Source: Selaginella moellendorffii | Taxonomy: Eukaryota; Streptophyta; Lycopodiopsida; Selaginellales; Selaginellaceae | Direction: 5' to 3' | Length of the DNA stretch: 64,000 bases | Assembly (NCBI RefSeq): GCF_000143415.4 | Contig: NW_003314302.1 | Span: 646,085 to 710,084 of the forward strand | Shown: piece after piece, positions 12,684 to 24,027 of the stretch | How the letters are laid out: every line of letters starts with the position of its first letter | Numbering within the stretch: the stretch's first letter is position 1 | Made by a program: the position numbers and the translations under genes | The notes under the pieces: generated by a model | What the model was told of the DNA's origin: nothing | The model's input: the letters and a program-made list of their open reading frames with translations, nothing else | Databases searched by the model: none

Positions 12684-15601
12684 ATTTTCATTATATTGAA
12701 ATGGTTTTAATATTTATGTTTTCACAAGTTACATTGTAACTTGACAATTGTGACAATAGAGTTTAAAGTACAAGACCAGACAACTTAGGAAATATTTTGG
12801 AAGTCCTTATTTGATATTGTGCTAAAGCAGACTCATAACCTTACAACCTTTTATGGTTTCATAACAAATAGGGCTACTATAAACTGGAATGGTGCCTAAA
12901 TAGTTTTTGGGAATAGTCAACCTTTGGAAAGTCATGAGAGGACTTGTGAGTTCTATTGGGCTTAAAGCCTAAACTAGCACTACCACCTTATCAAACCAAA
13001 GTTTTAATTAGTGTTTAAAAAGTTGTGCAAATAGTGGTAAGTTGCATCCTCTGAAGAAGAGCATGAAACAAAGGCAAATGAAATCTAAATGTAGTGGCAT
13101 GAAAATGGCTATATAGACACAACTTGCCTACCTCAATTTGAGTTATGGTTAGGGTGGTGGGAAGTTATGATGTTTTAGTGGGGATATCACTTTCTTTAGA
13201 TTGGTTTCTCCTTTTTTTTTCTTGTTTTATTGCCTCTTAGTATCACGTTTTTCATAAGGACCAACCACTTGAGGACATCACATACACCCCAACTGTAAAT
13301 CTCTCTAAAAGTAAGCACTGGAACTAGCATTCTTTTGCAGAGAAAGGGAAGATAAATCTTTACGAAGCATGTCTATCATATTTAATATACACTATAAAGT
13401 AGTCTTCAAAAGTGTTGGTATTTGAGGAAAGAAGATACATGGGAATAGGGGTTTTTGTTGAGATATTACACAATAGAATGAAGAGAAAATTAACTCCATC
13501 TACCCAAATGGTGGTAACTATAGTCGAGGAAGTGGTCTACAACACGTCTTATGAAATACACTTCCTAAGCTTCTATTAATGACATGAAGACTACCCACTC
13601 AAAACATCATTTTTCCTTTGTTTATAAAGATGTTGGCATAGACCTTAAAGTAAAAATTTCTCATATGCCTGATATTAAGTATCATTTTGCTTCAAGACAC
13701 TACCCCTAGACTAAACCACCTCAAATGTATGATAAAGAAAATGCATCACAACAGATTGAAGTCATTTATCATAGCATATATTCGAGGTAATAGGCAATCT
13801 ATCAAGTGCTAATAAAATCTAATATAAAGTGTGTTAGGATGCTTCTAAAGGGCAACTATTGGGTCTGGATCCATGGTGACAAGTTTGCTTCTATTTCAAC
13901 CCTATATTTTTATGAGGAACAAAAGCAAGCAAGACTTTTGAGATGGTGCTGGCTATATTGTTGCAATACTATTGCCATGAAGATACTATTGTGATTAAAC
14001 CTGATGCAATACCTAAATAATGGCTAGTTGCTAATAACCTCGCACACGCTTCGGATAAGATTGAAAACTTTGAGAAATTTTGTTCCAATCTTAAGAGGAG
14101 AGTTGGAGACATAAGTGACAAAATTGGCATTGTTTCTACAGAGATGTATAAAAGGCCTACAAGAAAAAATAAGGCAATTAAATTTATTAGTACCATCTCC
14201 AAGTAGAAATAAAGTAAAATAAGTATAACTCAAATGCTTGAGTGTGAGATTCTCTTCACAAAATACATCATTACACTTGTAAAGAAGTATATAGTCAAAA
14301 TAAATGGTGGAAAGTTCATAATTATTACTCAAGGCTTTTCTTCTTGACTTTAGTAAACACAAAGAATATGAGAAGGTGTATGCTCCTTATAAGTATATGT
14401 ACTACATCTTTATTAACACTTTACACCAAAATTTTAAATTGGACATTTATATACATTAAACATACATTATTATTGTTGAATTGCAAAAGACTTTTGGAGA
14501 TAACTAGATTTGCCAAAACTATTGATGTTTATTTTCTATCGATAATATATACTTATTGTACTTTATATAATTATTAAAAAACATACTTTTTGTTTGATAT
14601 ATTTGCAAATATTCTTTTCACAATATTGCTCATAGTACTCATATGTCTCCATTTTTGTTTTTACCATCTCAAAAAATATTTCATGGTGGTTTTTTATGTG
14701 TGTAATGTTGTAGTGTGTTGTGAGAGTATATATACTGTCATACTAATCATCACCATTGTTTCCACCAAAAGCTAGAATATATATAGGGCATTTCTTAAAA
14801 ACCACAGAATTATAATTTTTTAAAACAAGTAGGAAGACATTTTTTTTCACCCAATTTGTTATACTCTCTGTCATTGGGTTTATTTTTAACTTATAATCAC
14901 TATTTTCATTATCTTGTCTTTCTTTCTTTATGTCATTTGATTGTGTTGTGTAATGGGATGATTATTGTAGCTCCTAGCCCTTGACTTACTACATTGGTAA
15001 GAAATATTTCAAGAGTTGAAATTACTAACTCCAGATTCCACAAACATTTGTATGTATTTCCCTCTCTTCAAATAAAAGTATGAGATATTTTGCTATAACA
15101 AATATGCTATGATATATGCTATGATATAATATGCTATGATATTATGCCCCTCAAGAATGTTTTCTAGAGAAGAACCAAATATCTCTTTTATATGTAACAA
15201 CTTACATTAATGGTTGTTTTCCCCCTTTCAAATAGTTATATGGCCTTACCCTTATAAATTTTAACAAAATGCAAGATGCAACCTTACAAAAAAAATTTAT
15301 TTCAAATTTAATAATTTTTAAATTCTGACAAACCTAATATTTAAAAGCTAGAAAGCATATAGTAGGTTCTCAATTTAACATCAATCTTCAACCTTGGATA
15401 AACATTGTTAACATGTAGCTTTAATCTCCATTAGAACTACATTTTATTTATATGTTAGTTATTCCAAGATTGGGGCTGTTAGACAAAGAATAAAGTTTGA
15501 TGACAATATTTTAATTGTCATTGTTGCAATCAATTATCATAGTGAATAGCAAGATCAATGGTAAATATGAGAGATATTCAATTTGGAAGAAAAAACATGA
15601 G
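12684..15601. other. AT-rich intergenic DNA without supported genes
   Basis: Open frames here are short, AT-driven and show no recognised domain. Near 15107-15140 a short direct repeat of TATGCTATGATA occurs three times. Nothing else was recognised on either strand. Confidence 0.5.
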
Positions 15602-16250
15602 TTTGGAAGCAACCAAAGAGAACAACTTAAGACAATCCATAAAGTTCAAATATAAAGGGAAAGGGCTCATAAATAAAAATGCAACCCCTTTTCCAATTGG
15701 TTAAAAGGTCTTGGGATATTTAGAGTTAAATGTCCCTGGGTTTGAATAATGTTAGGGTAGATGACCTCCCAAGAAGTCTAAATTCAAGAGCTTACATTTG
15801 GTATTAGACCAGTTTCGGATTTGACTCTATTGACTAGTTAAAGGAATCATACCACATGTTAAGATTGACATCTAATAAGTTTAATTTGCCTCCGGCTGAG
15901 CTCGACTAGAAGGGTAAGGTATCAAAAGAGTGGGGCTTTTAAAAGAGTTGTGGCTTTTAATTTTTGTTCACAAAGGTGTGAACTTGTAAGGAAACTTAAA
16001 AGACAATTCATAAAGGTTCAAATGTAAAGGGAAAGGGCAAGTGCACCCTTTTTTTTAATTAGTTAAGGGTTTTATGATAATTAGGGTTAATCGCCCTTGG
16101 CTTTGAATAGTATTGAGTTGGGTAACTTCTTGGAAAGTCTAAATTCATGAGGTTACATTTAATATCAAAGTGGTCTTGAGTCCAACTCTGTTAGTTGGTT
16201 AGGAAAATCACACCATATATTGAAATTAACATTTAGCAAGTCCAAATAGC
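15602..16250 (+). mobile_element. Cassandra-type miniature LTR element, tandem copy D
   Basis: In plus orientation: LTR (15602-15796), primer site TTTGGTATTAGACC (15797-15810), a ~175-bp internal region, a second LTR (15984-16157), and then another primer-site-like TTTAATATCAAAGT with internal sequence. LTR-internal-LTR-internal is a tandem arrangement, as produced by recombination between two elements. The 5S-like block, for example GATGACCTCCCAAGAAGTC, is clear in the first LTR and decayed in the second. Confidence 0.75.
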
Positions 16251-17128
16251 TCATTATGCCTATTTAACTATTATGGCTTACCCATTATTATCTCATTATA
16301 GAAGGTATTTAGACTTGCCAATTAAGCAGATCCATTACTAAAGAGTGCCTTTAAACATGATATTGTTGTTCCTTTGTTCAGATTCACAATTTAATACCAT
16401 TCTATATTTCATAAAATTTTGAATAACTATATCTCTAGAAATATACAATACTAGGGTGAAAGACTGAATAAAGCTTTTAGATAAGGGGGTGATGGGCACT
16501 ATAGAGGGTTTTAAATGTTTAGTATAGACAATTGTTCGTAATAAGTTTAGTGCTAAGGGGGATAGAAATGTTAACTTGTTAAAAGCTATATAGTAGTTAT
16601 TCTTCTTTTAAGTCTGAGTAATACTATATCAGTATTGTTTTTAATCTTAGTGTTCTAAATTTAAGATTTCAAGTACAAAAACATAATTAAAGTAACACTT
16701 TGCTTGATACTATAAATTGGTAAGCTAATTAAGATTTAGTTTAGATAATTTTATTACTTCTTTCATTTTTCTTTATTGGATTAATAAAATAATGAATATT
16801 TCTAGAACAAGTGATTTTATAAAATTTATTAATATATCTGTTGTGAAACTTCTATAATTCTTTCATAATTTTTAATAAAATAAAAATACATAAAAATGGA
16901 ACTATATGGAACTATATATATAAAATATAATATATATATATATATGCATATACCTTATTTTATTATAAATTTTGAAAGAATTGAAGAATTTTCAATTGCT
17001 AAATTAAGAAATTCCATAAAATACACTTGAATATTCTTGGAATATTTATTACTTTAGTGGTTCTGTTAAACCAATAAATAAAAATGAAAAAGTAATAAAA
17101 AAGATATCTAAAGTAGAACTATATTGTA
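16251..17128. other. AT-rich intergenic DNA downstream of the lectin gene
   Basis: No gene seen. A short (TA)n run lies at about 16913-16945. Part of this region is presumably the 3' flank of the minus-strand lectin-domain gene. Confidence 0.5.
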
Positions 17129-18118
17129 TTATTTAATAGCTTGCCAAATTACTTGTTTTGTATCAAAGTTAAAAATGATAACATTTCCATCCCCTCTCAC
17201 CACTAAACTTGCTGTGATAATACAATTTGGTTGTGGATTGCAATATTTATTAGATGACCATAAAACATAATTTTGATATTCTTTAATCACAAAATTCCCA
17301 TCTTGTTGTAAATGAGCCAAGCATCCATCAATGGGCCTATAAGGGTGCTCACTTAAATATAAAATTGTTCCACTGCTCCTCTCAATTAGCACTAACTTAC
17401 AATCACTATGTAGCATTAGCTTATAAAGCCCATTCCCTGAGTTTAAGCTATTTCCTGCTAGAATAAATGATCCTTGAACTTCATTTTGATTCCCTACAAG
17501 TGACGATTCAAAGCTCCAACAATCACTTCCATGAAAATCCATAAGAACAAAAACATTAGCTGTGTTTCTTAGTGCTTGAGTGGCCATACTAAAGTTACTA
17601 TATGAAATATTTTGTGTTTGGTGAACACCAAAGTCTACTCGATAGTGTATGGCAAAATTTGAAAATTCTGTGCGTATTTCAGCACAAAACCTTCGCCTTC
17701 CTTCAATATAAGTTGAGGCATCTAAAAATATTTGATTTCTAATAGCTCTGAATGTGGCTCGCACCAAATGGGAGGGAAAATTGATTGCTACAAAGGGATC
17801 TGCAACACAAAACATAGCCACCACAACAGGGGCATTGATATAAAAAGTGATCCTTAAAGTCATTTCACCAATATGAAACTCCACTGATGTGCTTCCGACT
17901 GGAAAGAGGTTATAAGGATTATCTCTAGTAGTATCAGCATAGTGAGTTGTAATGAAATTGGACATGAGTCGAATGACATCTTGGAATTGCTGTGGTGACA
18001 ATGCATTAGAAGCCAGCTGAAAAATTGTTCTGGGATTGGAATATTGGGGTGGTGGTGGAGTCAAAAAATAAGCCAACTTTGGCAAAAGATAAAAAAAAAA
18101 AAAAAAAAATCTAGTCAT
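17129..18118 (-). CDS. Unknown N-terminal domain fused to a GNA-like (bulb-type) lectin domain
   Basis: An uninterrupted 329-residue frame in an AT-rich desert, which is itself evidence of selection. Residues ~215-329 look like a Galanthus-agglutinin-type beta-prism lectin, with three mannose-site-like segments: HSDCKLVLI (~237), QQDGNFVIK (~271) and RGDGNVIIF (~308), plus paired Trp at the ends (WSS, VIW). Residues ~29-200 are a separate globular domain with no certain match. Its order of elements (Phe-rich first strand, a helix, a PYNLFPVG loop, then two hydrophobic strands) faintly recalls the N-terminal half of ribosome-inactivating proteins, but I see no matching catalytic Glu/Arg motif, so no toxin function is claimed. 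The start is uncertain: the first codons run through a ~19-base A/T homopolymer encoding poly-Phe, which could instead be the pyrimidine tract of an intron ending at TTTTTCAG before residue ~35. No clear signal peptide was seen. Confidence 0.65.
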   Translation of the reverse strand: MTRFFFFFFYLLPKLAYFLTPPPPQYSNPRTIFQLASNALSPQQFQDVIRLMSNFITTHYADTTRDNPYNLFPVGSTSVEFHIGEMTLRITFYINAPVVVAMFCVADPFVAINFPSHLVRATFRAIRNQIFLDASTYIEGRRRFCAEIRTEFSNFAIHYRVDFGVHQTQNISYSNFSMATQALRNTANVFVLMDFHGSDCWSFESSLVGNQNEVQGSFILAGNSLNSGNGLYKLMLHSDCKLVLIERSSGTILYLSEHPYRPIDGCLAHLQQDGNFVIKEYQNYVLWSSNKYCNPQPNCIITASLVVRGDGNVIIFNFDTKQVIWQAIK

Positions 18119-20729
18119 AATCTAGAAATTATAATTATGATTTTCTATTCTTTCTATTTCTGATTTTTAGTAAAATAAACTACCTAAAATAATAAAATAA
18201 TAATTATAGATAAAATTTTATAATATAAAAAAAGGCTTAAGGCTATAAACATTCAAATTTTATCAATACTATGGAATCAATACTAGCTATTGATCACATC
18301 ACAAGATTTAATCCAAACCATAAAAATATAATATTTTGAACACTCCCACTTATAAGAGACTTGAAAATCAAAATATTCATGTAGTGAGTGACAAATTGAG
18401 CAAGTTAAAAATTCAAAAGACTAGTTTAGAAACCACCAAAAATGTGCCGCCCAAGGTCTGAAAAACAAAACTATAGTATGAGGTTTGGAGGTATGTGATA
18501 AAGTGGTCAATGCCAAGAGCTCATTGTTAAGAGAAGAGGAGACAATAAACTATTAAAATATTGAACAATGGAGAAGAAAAGATAAATCTGTATTAAACAC
18601 TCTAAGTACAAATTTCTTAAAACCCTATTTTTATAGGGGCTTTAGAAATTAATCTCAACTAATCCACAAACCTAATCTAAATATAAGTTCATACTGCCCA
18701 TCCATGTGTACAGCAAGTTTTGAGTTCAAATTCTATATGAGTAGAGGTTTAGGGTTCAGTTCTTGTAACGATTAGTAGTAATTAATATACTCCTTAATAA
18801 TTACAAAGAGATGGCAAATATATAATATCATCCCCCCCTCCCTTTGATGGTACCTTCACTTGGCATTGAATTAGCCTATTTCCACCTCCTATAATGTTTT
18901 ATGTTCACAAGTTGCCCTCATTCCATATACTTTATCAACAATTAAGCAAATTATAAAGGCTTTTACCAAGAATGGGTTTCAGTAGCATCAACTTCAATAT
19001 TGCATACTTAAAGCACTTAGCAAGGACCAGTTTCCTGGAGCAAAATATGATGTAAAAAACCACTTCAAAGGAGGTAAAACTCAAGGTTTTCCTAAAAAAA
19101 CTATACACTAATGCACTTTTACCATATGCACCCACTGTAGTGGTTGTACTGTGGGAGAGTAGAGGATATCTTCCTAGTGAACTACACTGGGCACCATCTC
19201 AACATTATAAATAATATAACACCACACAATATAATAAAGAGAATTATGGTGAATATTCTAAAATAAGCTTCTACAATTCTTTAGGGCAATCATGAAAAAC
19301 ATGGGGGAAAAAAAAAGAAAACAAAGAGGAGTGTGCTCAAGCTGGTACAGCACTGCACCTCCTAGCTACATCCCTCTCATAGCCCAACCTGCTTAAAGCA
19401 ATCTAAGTTTATCTTCTGAACTGTCTTTTTTTGTTTAACTCTAATCCAGATGTGATGACACCAATAACAAGGGGTCATATGGCTTTACCACATGGCTTCC
19501 CATCAATTCAATTTTCTAACATGACATTTTTGTTGGATGGTGCTAGATTACATAATGTGTGGCACTTTCTGAGAGGAGAGGAGATGGACACGCATATTGG
19601 ATGGCAAGAGGAGAGAGACAAAGGCAACTACAGGTTTGAGCTGGCAAAGACAACTTGAGTCTAAAGGTATATATAATTGAAGTGAAGCCCAAAACAAGCT
19701 TCATAAGTTCGGAGATAATGGGGTTGAGGGCATGGCTTGACAATCAAAAACATTGTTTAGCTCCCTTTTAGCTATGTTGCTTTTTATTCTCAGTGGCCAC
19801 TAGTATGTTGAAATACCTCTTTACTACCTTTTATTTACTATATGCCATAATAGGGAGTTTGGCTAGAGCATAAAATAAGATAAGATTTATTTATAGAAAA
19901 AGTAATCTTATTAATTTTTTAAAATCTGACTTTTGCATATATTGTGGTAATGCAAATCATTTCTAGGAATAATGTCTTTATTTTTATGCTTGCCCTTAAG
20001 TTCATATAGTGGAAGCAACACTTGTGGTTTTGGAAAATAAGAACATTTAGTCTAATTAGAGGATGTTTGATTAAACGAGTCATCTTCTCTTCCTTATCTT
20101 AACTCCATTATTTATTTATGGATAACCTTTCTAAATCACTACTGACTTGTAATTCACTAAGTTAAATTTTTTTTTTGAGTTTTATATAAGAGCTACTCTT
20201 AAGCACTTCCTTAAGAGGTCTTTCTAACACACCTTAAGTCCATGTTTACTCTCATCTAAGGCTTACTAACACTTAACCCCAACCCAATATGGTTTAAGAG
20301 CACCACTTGAGAGTTTTTTTATAACTAAATTCTAGCCACATTATACTTAATATACTTTTGGAACCTTATATAGCCCAAGCCAGCTTATCCCACCTCAGAA
20401 GATGCTTTTTGGCTTTTCACTAGTGTTTAGACCCTTAGATATATTGGGCCTCAAACATATCCAGCCCAGAATATATTTGGTCCCAACTCGGTTTAAACTC
20501 TTTATTATTTTGATTATGATTTCAAGATCTATTACAATATACTTAGCTTGTAATGAGAAATTCATATATTGACTTGTATTTATAAGTGTTAAGAACCTCT
20601 ATGATGTTTAGTCCTTTACACTAGGTGTTTGCCTCTAGTTAGGCTTGACTCAAGAGGTAAGGTGTTAATTGGCTACGGCTCTCAGCTTTTGCTCACGAGG
20701 GTGTGAATTTGCTGAGAAGCATGATGAAT
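18119..20729. other. AT-rich intergenic DNA with dispersed repeats
   Basis: No supported gene. A repeat at about 18600-18810 matches 21705-21890. The segment 20644-20729 resembles miniature-element internal sequence (GGCTACGGCTCTCAGCTTTTGCTCACGAGGGTGTGAA-type words) leading into the LTR at 20730. Confidence 0.5.
18600..18810 (+). repeat. Dispersed AT-rich repeat, copy 1 of 2
   Basis: Shares an ordered set of words with 21705-21890: AAAACCCTATTTTTATAGGG, AATTTATCTCA-like, CTAATCTAAATATA and AGTAGTAATTAATATACTCC. Both copies are non-coding. Confidence 0.6.
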
Positions 20730-20922
20730 TGTAAATAACCAAAGAAAACAATTTGAGAAATGATCTATAAGGTTCAAATATAAAGGGAAAAAGTTCATGA
20801 ATAAAAATGTCCCTTTTTCCAATTGGTTAAAAAATCATGGGATATTTAATGTTAAGTGTCATTGGGTTTTAATAGTATTAGGCTAGATAACCTCCCAGGA
20901 AGTTTAAATTCAGGAGCTTACA
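20730..20922 (+). repeat. Cassandra-type 5S-like LTR, copy E
   Basis: A 193-bp LTR beginning TGTAAATAACCAAAGA and ending GGAGCTTACA, with the family's 5S-like block (GATAACCTCCCAGGAAGTT) near its 3' end. Sequence upstream (20644-20729) resembles the family's internal region. No primer site follows, so this is either a 3' LTR or a solo LTR. Confidence 0.7.
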
Positions 20923-21179
20923 AAAATCTTTAACATCATCACAAAGGCCAAAGTGAAAATGTTGCTGAAGGATTGTATTATTTTAATGGTGGCCATTTAA
21001 AATCTCCAATACATAGATGAATACACACTTAGATAAAATATTAATGGTGACCATTTAAATCTCTAATAGAGATGGATACAAGCTTAGAGCCTTAGTGCAA
21101 TTGCAATTTATTGATGGTAGTGCACTCTTAATGAGGATTTTTTAATAAATTGCTAAATAAATGGATTGAAATTTTGAAA

Positions 21180-21707
21180 AAAAAATGTAAATAACCAAAT
21201 ACAACAATAAAATTTTGAAATCTTGAAAAACAAAATATAAATAACCAAAGAGAACAATAAATGGATTGAAATCTTAAAGAAAAAAATGTAAACAACCAAA
21301 GAGAATGATTCGAAAGACAGTCCATTAACACATAAAAAACAATGTATCCCTTTTTCTAATTTGTTAAAGGTTTTATGATATTTGAAATTAAATTTAAATA
21401 GTATTGAACTAATACAATTTGGTTTAACTAGGCTAGATCCAAGGGTAAAATGTTAAGAAAGTGGGGCTTTTAGGAGAGCTATGGCTTTTAATTTTCATTC
21501 ACAAAGATAAAAAAGTATAGTGGATTATAAGAAAAAAAAATTAAAAAAAATCAAGAGACAATCCACTAAAGTTTAAATATAAAGGGAAAGGGCCTATGAA
21601 TAGAAATCTAAATTCAAGAGCCTCTTTTATTTGGGTTAAATGTACTTGAGTTTAAATAATACTAAGGTAGGTGACCTCATGAAAAGTTTAAATTCAATAG
21701 CTTACTA
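21180..21707 (+). repeat. Decayed, stuttered copies of the 5S-like LTR
   Basis: The LTR 5' end (TGTAAATAACCAAA-like) appears three times in a row at about 21187, 21232 and 21288, alternating with AATGGATTGAAATCTT words. A decayed LTR body (about 21290-21420), a piece of internal region (TGGGGCTTTTAGGAGAG, about 21461) and a second decayed LTR (about 21536-21707) follow. It looks like a rearranged tandem of the miniature element. Confidence 0.6.
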
Positions 21708-21890
21708 AGTATAAAATCTTTAAAACCCTATTTTTGTAAGGGCTTTAAAAATTTATCTCATCCAACCCCTAACTAATCTAGAAACTTAATCTAAGTATAG
21801 GATAGTAAGTCTTCAATTCAAATCCTACAAGCAAAAGTTTTATTATTGTGGTTAGTAGTAATTAATATACTCCTCAATAAATATAGAGAG
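21705..21890 (+). repeat. Dispersed AT-rich repeat, copy 2 of 2
   Basis: Partner of the repeat at 18600-18810, with the same order of landmarks. It directly abuts the end of a decayed 5S-like LTR. Confidence 0.6.
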
Positions 21891-22133
21891 ATACATGATA
21901 TTTATGATAATAACACTATCTTATGTTTATCTAGTCTAAGTGCATACATGATAATCAATTTCTCAACTAAATTAGGTGGAGATTGATAACCTCTTGTTAA
22001 CAGTAAGAAAAGAATATTTGAAAGGACTTATAAATAGATAATATTAATACTAAGAATATGAAAATTGCTAAATAAATAACCTTCATTAAGACTTCTGTTT
22101 CACAAATTACAATAGTTTCCAAAAATGGTGCAT

Positions 22134-22290
22134 TATAAACAACTAAAGAAAACAACTTGAAAAATGATATATTAAAGTTCAAATATAAAGTGAAAGGGAC
22201 TATAAATAAGAGTGTGGCTAAATGTCTTTGAGTTTAAATAATATTGGGATAGGTGATATTTTGGGAAGTTTAAATTCACAAGCTTATCAG
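22134..22290 (+). repeat. Decayed 5S-like LTR, copy H
   Basis: Starts TATAAACAACTAAAGAAAAC and ends CACAAGCTTAT, with the AATATAAAGTGAAAGGG segment in the expected place. The 5S-like block is badly eroded and part of the middle is deleted. Confidence 0.5.
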
Positions 22291-22611
22291 AAAGTAAATC
22301 ATTTTGGTAATTGTATAATTTCTTGACATTTTCTTTCAAAAACTTTTTAGACATATCAGGAATGAATAAATTATCAAATCTTATTATAAATTATTATAGT
22401 GTTTATTTCTTTAATGAACAATCCTAAAATATTCAAATATATTCTATGTTATTTTGGTTTAAACTTTCATAAAATTTTATTAATATTAAATTCTGCACTT
22501 CTAATGTATCATCGTTAAGCGAGCTTGCAAAGTTTTCAATCACTTCTACCATTGATCACACTCGAGTTCTTGACGATTTCCATTATCTCCGGCTGTATCT
22601 CTCTCTTTCTC
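22291..22611. other. Composition boundary and TFIIE-beta 3' flank
   Basis: Base composition changes sharply from AT-rich repeat DNA to the GC-rich gene at about 22500-22620. The DNA next to the TFIIE-beta stop codon is presumably its 3' untranslated region. No other feature seen. Confidence 0.5.
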
Positions 22612-23514
22612 TCACGATCCAACATCAGATGGCACGCTCTTGAACAGCTCCGGCAAGTGGATGTTGGTATACTTGGTCCGCTTGGAGATCTTCTTCTTTT
22701 TCTTTTGCTTGCTGCCACCTTGCTGCGCGCTGAGCAGACTCATCCTCTCCCTCCGCAGCACCGAGTTCGTCATGGGCCTCACCCCGTTCTTCTGCAGCTC
22801 GCGCTCCACCAGCACAAAGTCCGTGGGGAGCTCGATGCTCCGGCACAGCTTGGCGATATCCTCGTCCACCTTGATCTTCATCCGGGGGTCGTCCGGGTAG
22901 AGTATCTCCTCCTGCGAGTCCGAGTTACACATGACCCGGATCTCGCCGCTCGCCTTGAGCTCCTGGACGTCGCTCACGATCCCCGGGTACGCGTCCCGGA
23001 GCTCCGAGAGCGCCATCCCCTCGGTACACTTTCGCAGCTGGACGAGCAGCTCCGCCTTGTTCTTGAGGCCGTGCTTGGCCTTGTACGAGAAGCGCTGGCC
23101 ATCGAACGAGACCTTGACGTTGTTCTTGAGCGTCTCGAACACCTCCTTGTTGTTGGCCACGTCCACGAAGCAGCGGTTGTTGATCTCGTCCGGGAGGAGC
23201 GCCTCGCGGGTCTCCAGGAGGACGTCCAGGACGCGCTTCACCTGGGCCATGGTCGGGGAGCGACGCACCTGGTTGATCATCTGGAGCTTCTCCTTGTCGT
23301 TCTGGAATGTGAGATTGGAGATGGAGGGTGGCGCTGGCGATGGCGCCGCTCCGCCTCCTCCTCCTCCTCCTGGTGGCGCCGCCGGAGCCGCCGGAGCCAC
23401 CGGAGGCTTCTTTTTGCTGCCGCCGCCCGAGCGCTTGGCCGCCGCCACCGCCACATCGGTGAGAGCCTGCTGCTGCTGCTTGAATTTGTTGAGCTGCCGA
23501 GAGAGCTCCGCCAT
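22612..23514 (-). CDS. Transcription initiation factor IIE subunit beta
   Basis: A 300-residue single-exon gene. TFIIE-beta pairs with TFIIE-alpha in the RNA polymerase II pre-initiation complex, helps recruit and regulate TFIIH and binds DNA near the melting start site; it acts in the nucleus. Visible order: a short helix (residues 1-17), a low-complexity basic and Pro/Gly/Ala linker (~24-62), a core winged-helix domain (~72-145, including LLPDEINNRCFVDV), a second winged-helix-like region (~146-205, EGMALSELRDAYPGI) and a basic C-terminal tail with KQKKKKKISKRTKYTN (~273-288). That order and a length near 300 fit plant TFIIE-beta. The ATG at 23514 gives the full conserved N-terminus. It is GC-rich, unlike the flanking DNA, and divergent from the RRP8-like gene to its right. 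Confidence 0.93.
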   Translation of the reverse strand: MAELSRQLNKFKQQQQALTDVAVAAAKRSGGGSKKKPPVAPAAPAAPPGGGGGGGAAPSPAPPSISNLTFQNDKEKLQMINQVRRSPTMAQVKRVLDVLLETREALLPDEINNRCFVDVANNKEVFETLKNNVKVSFDGQRFSYKAKHGLKNKAELLVQLRKCTEGMALSELRDAYPGIVSDVQELKASGEIRVMCNSDSQEEILYPDDPRMKIKVDEDIAKLCRSIELPTDFVLVERELQKNGVRPMTNSVLRRERMSLLSAQQGGSKQKKKKKISKRTKYTNIHLPELFKSVPSDVGS

Positions 23515-24027
23515 GGAGACGAGCTCAAAGGAGATCCGTTCTAAGAACCCTAAAAACCCTGGAGCCCCTTGTATCGCGACTTAGATCACGACATTTCTTA
23601 CCAAATTGGGGTCGCTGGGAATCGATTTCCGGCCCCCCGGCAACTGGACTGGCGCCGGAGCTCCCAGTCCCAGATGTGGCGCGCCGATGAAACCCTAATT
23701 GTTTAACGATGGAATATGCGAGTTTTTAATTTGCGCGGGAAACGAAGCTCCACACATCAAATCCTTTCTCTTTTCTTTTCCTCACATTTTGAGAGTAATG
23801 AGGTCGATCTGCTTCTCAGGATTCAAATTTCTTGCAAAAATCCTGGTTCTTCAATTGAAACTATTTTCCTTTTTCTTTTTTTTTCTGCGGATGAGCTATT
23901 ATAAGTTTAACGAGCAAACGACATCGCAGCAGCGCCATGGCCGCAGCACCATGGAAGCAGCGCCACAACCCCATGGCAGCAGCGCCATGGCCACAGCGCC
24001 ATGGAAGCCACAGCAGCAGCGCCATAG
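23515..24027. promoter_or_regulatory. Divergent intergenic region between TFIIE-beta and RRP8-like gene
   Basis: About 0.5 kb separates the two divergently read genes, so it probably holds both promoters. No TATA box or factor site can be assigned with confidence. Its right half (23923-24031) is taken up by a CCATGG-rich repeat cluster that runs into the N-terminal coding part of the RRP8-like gene. Confidence 0.35.

Noticed and set aside
12684-14775. Several 60-112 codon frames (for example 14362-14024 minus)
   Set aside because: AT-driven, no domain, no splice consistency and no neighbours that support them.
22525-23584. Plus-strand frames of 339 and 217 codons opposite TFIIE-beta
   Set aside because: They are antisense shadows of a GC-rich real gene, with low-complexity Arg/Leu or Ser/Pro composition.
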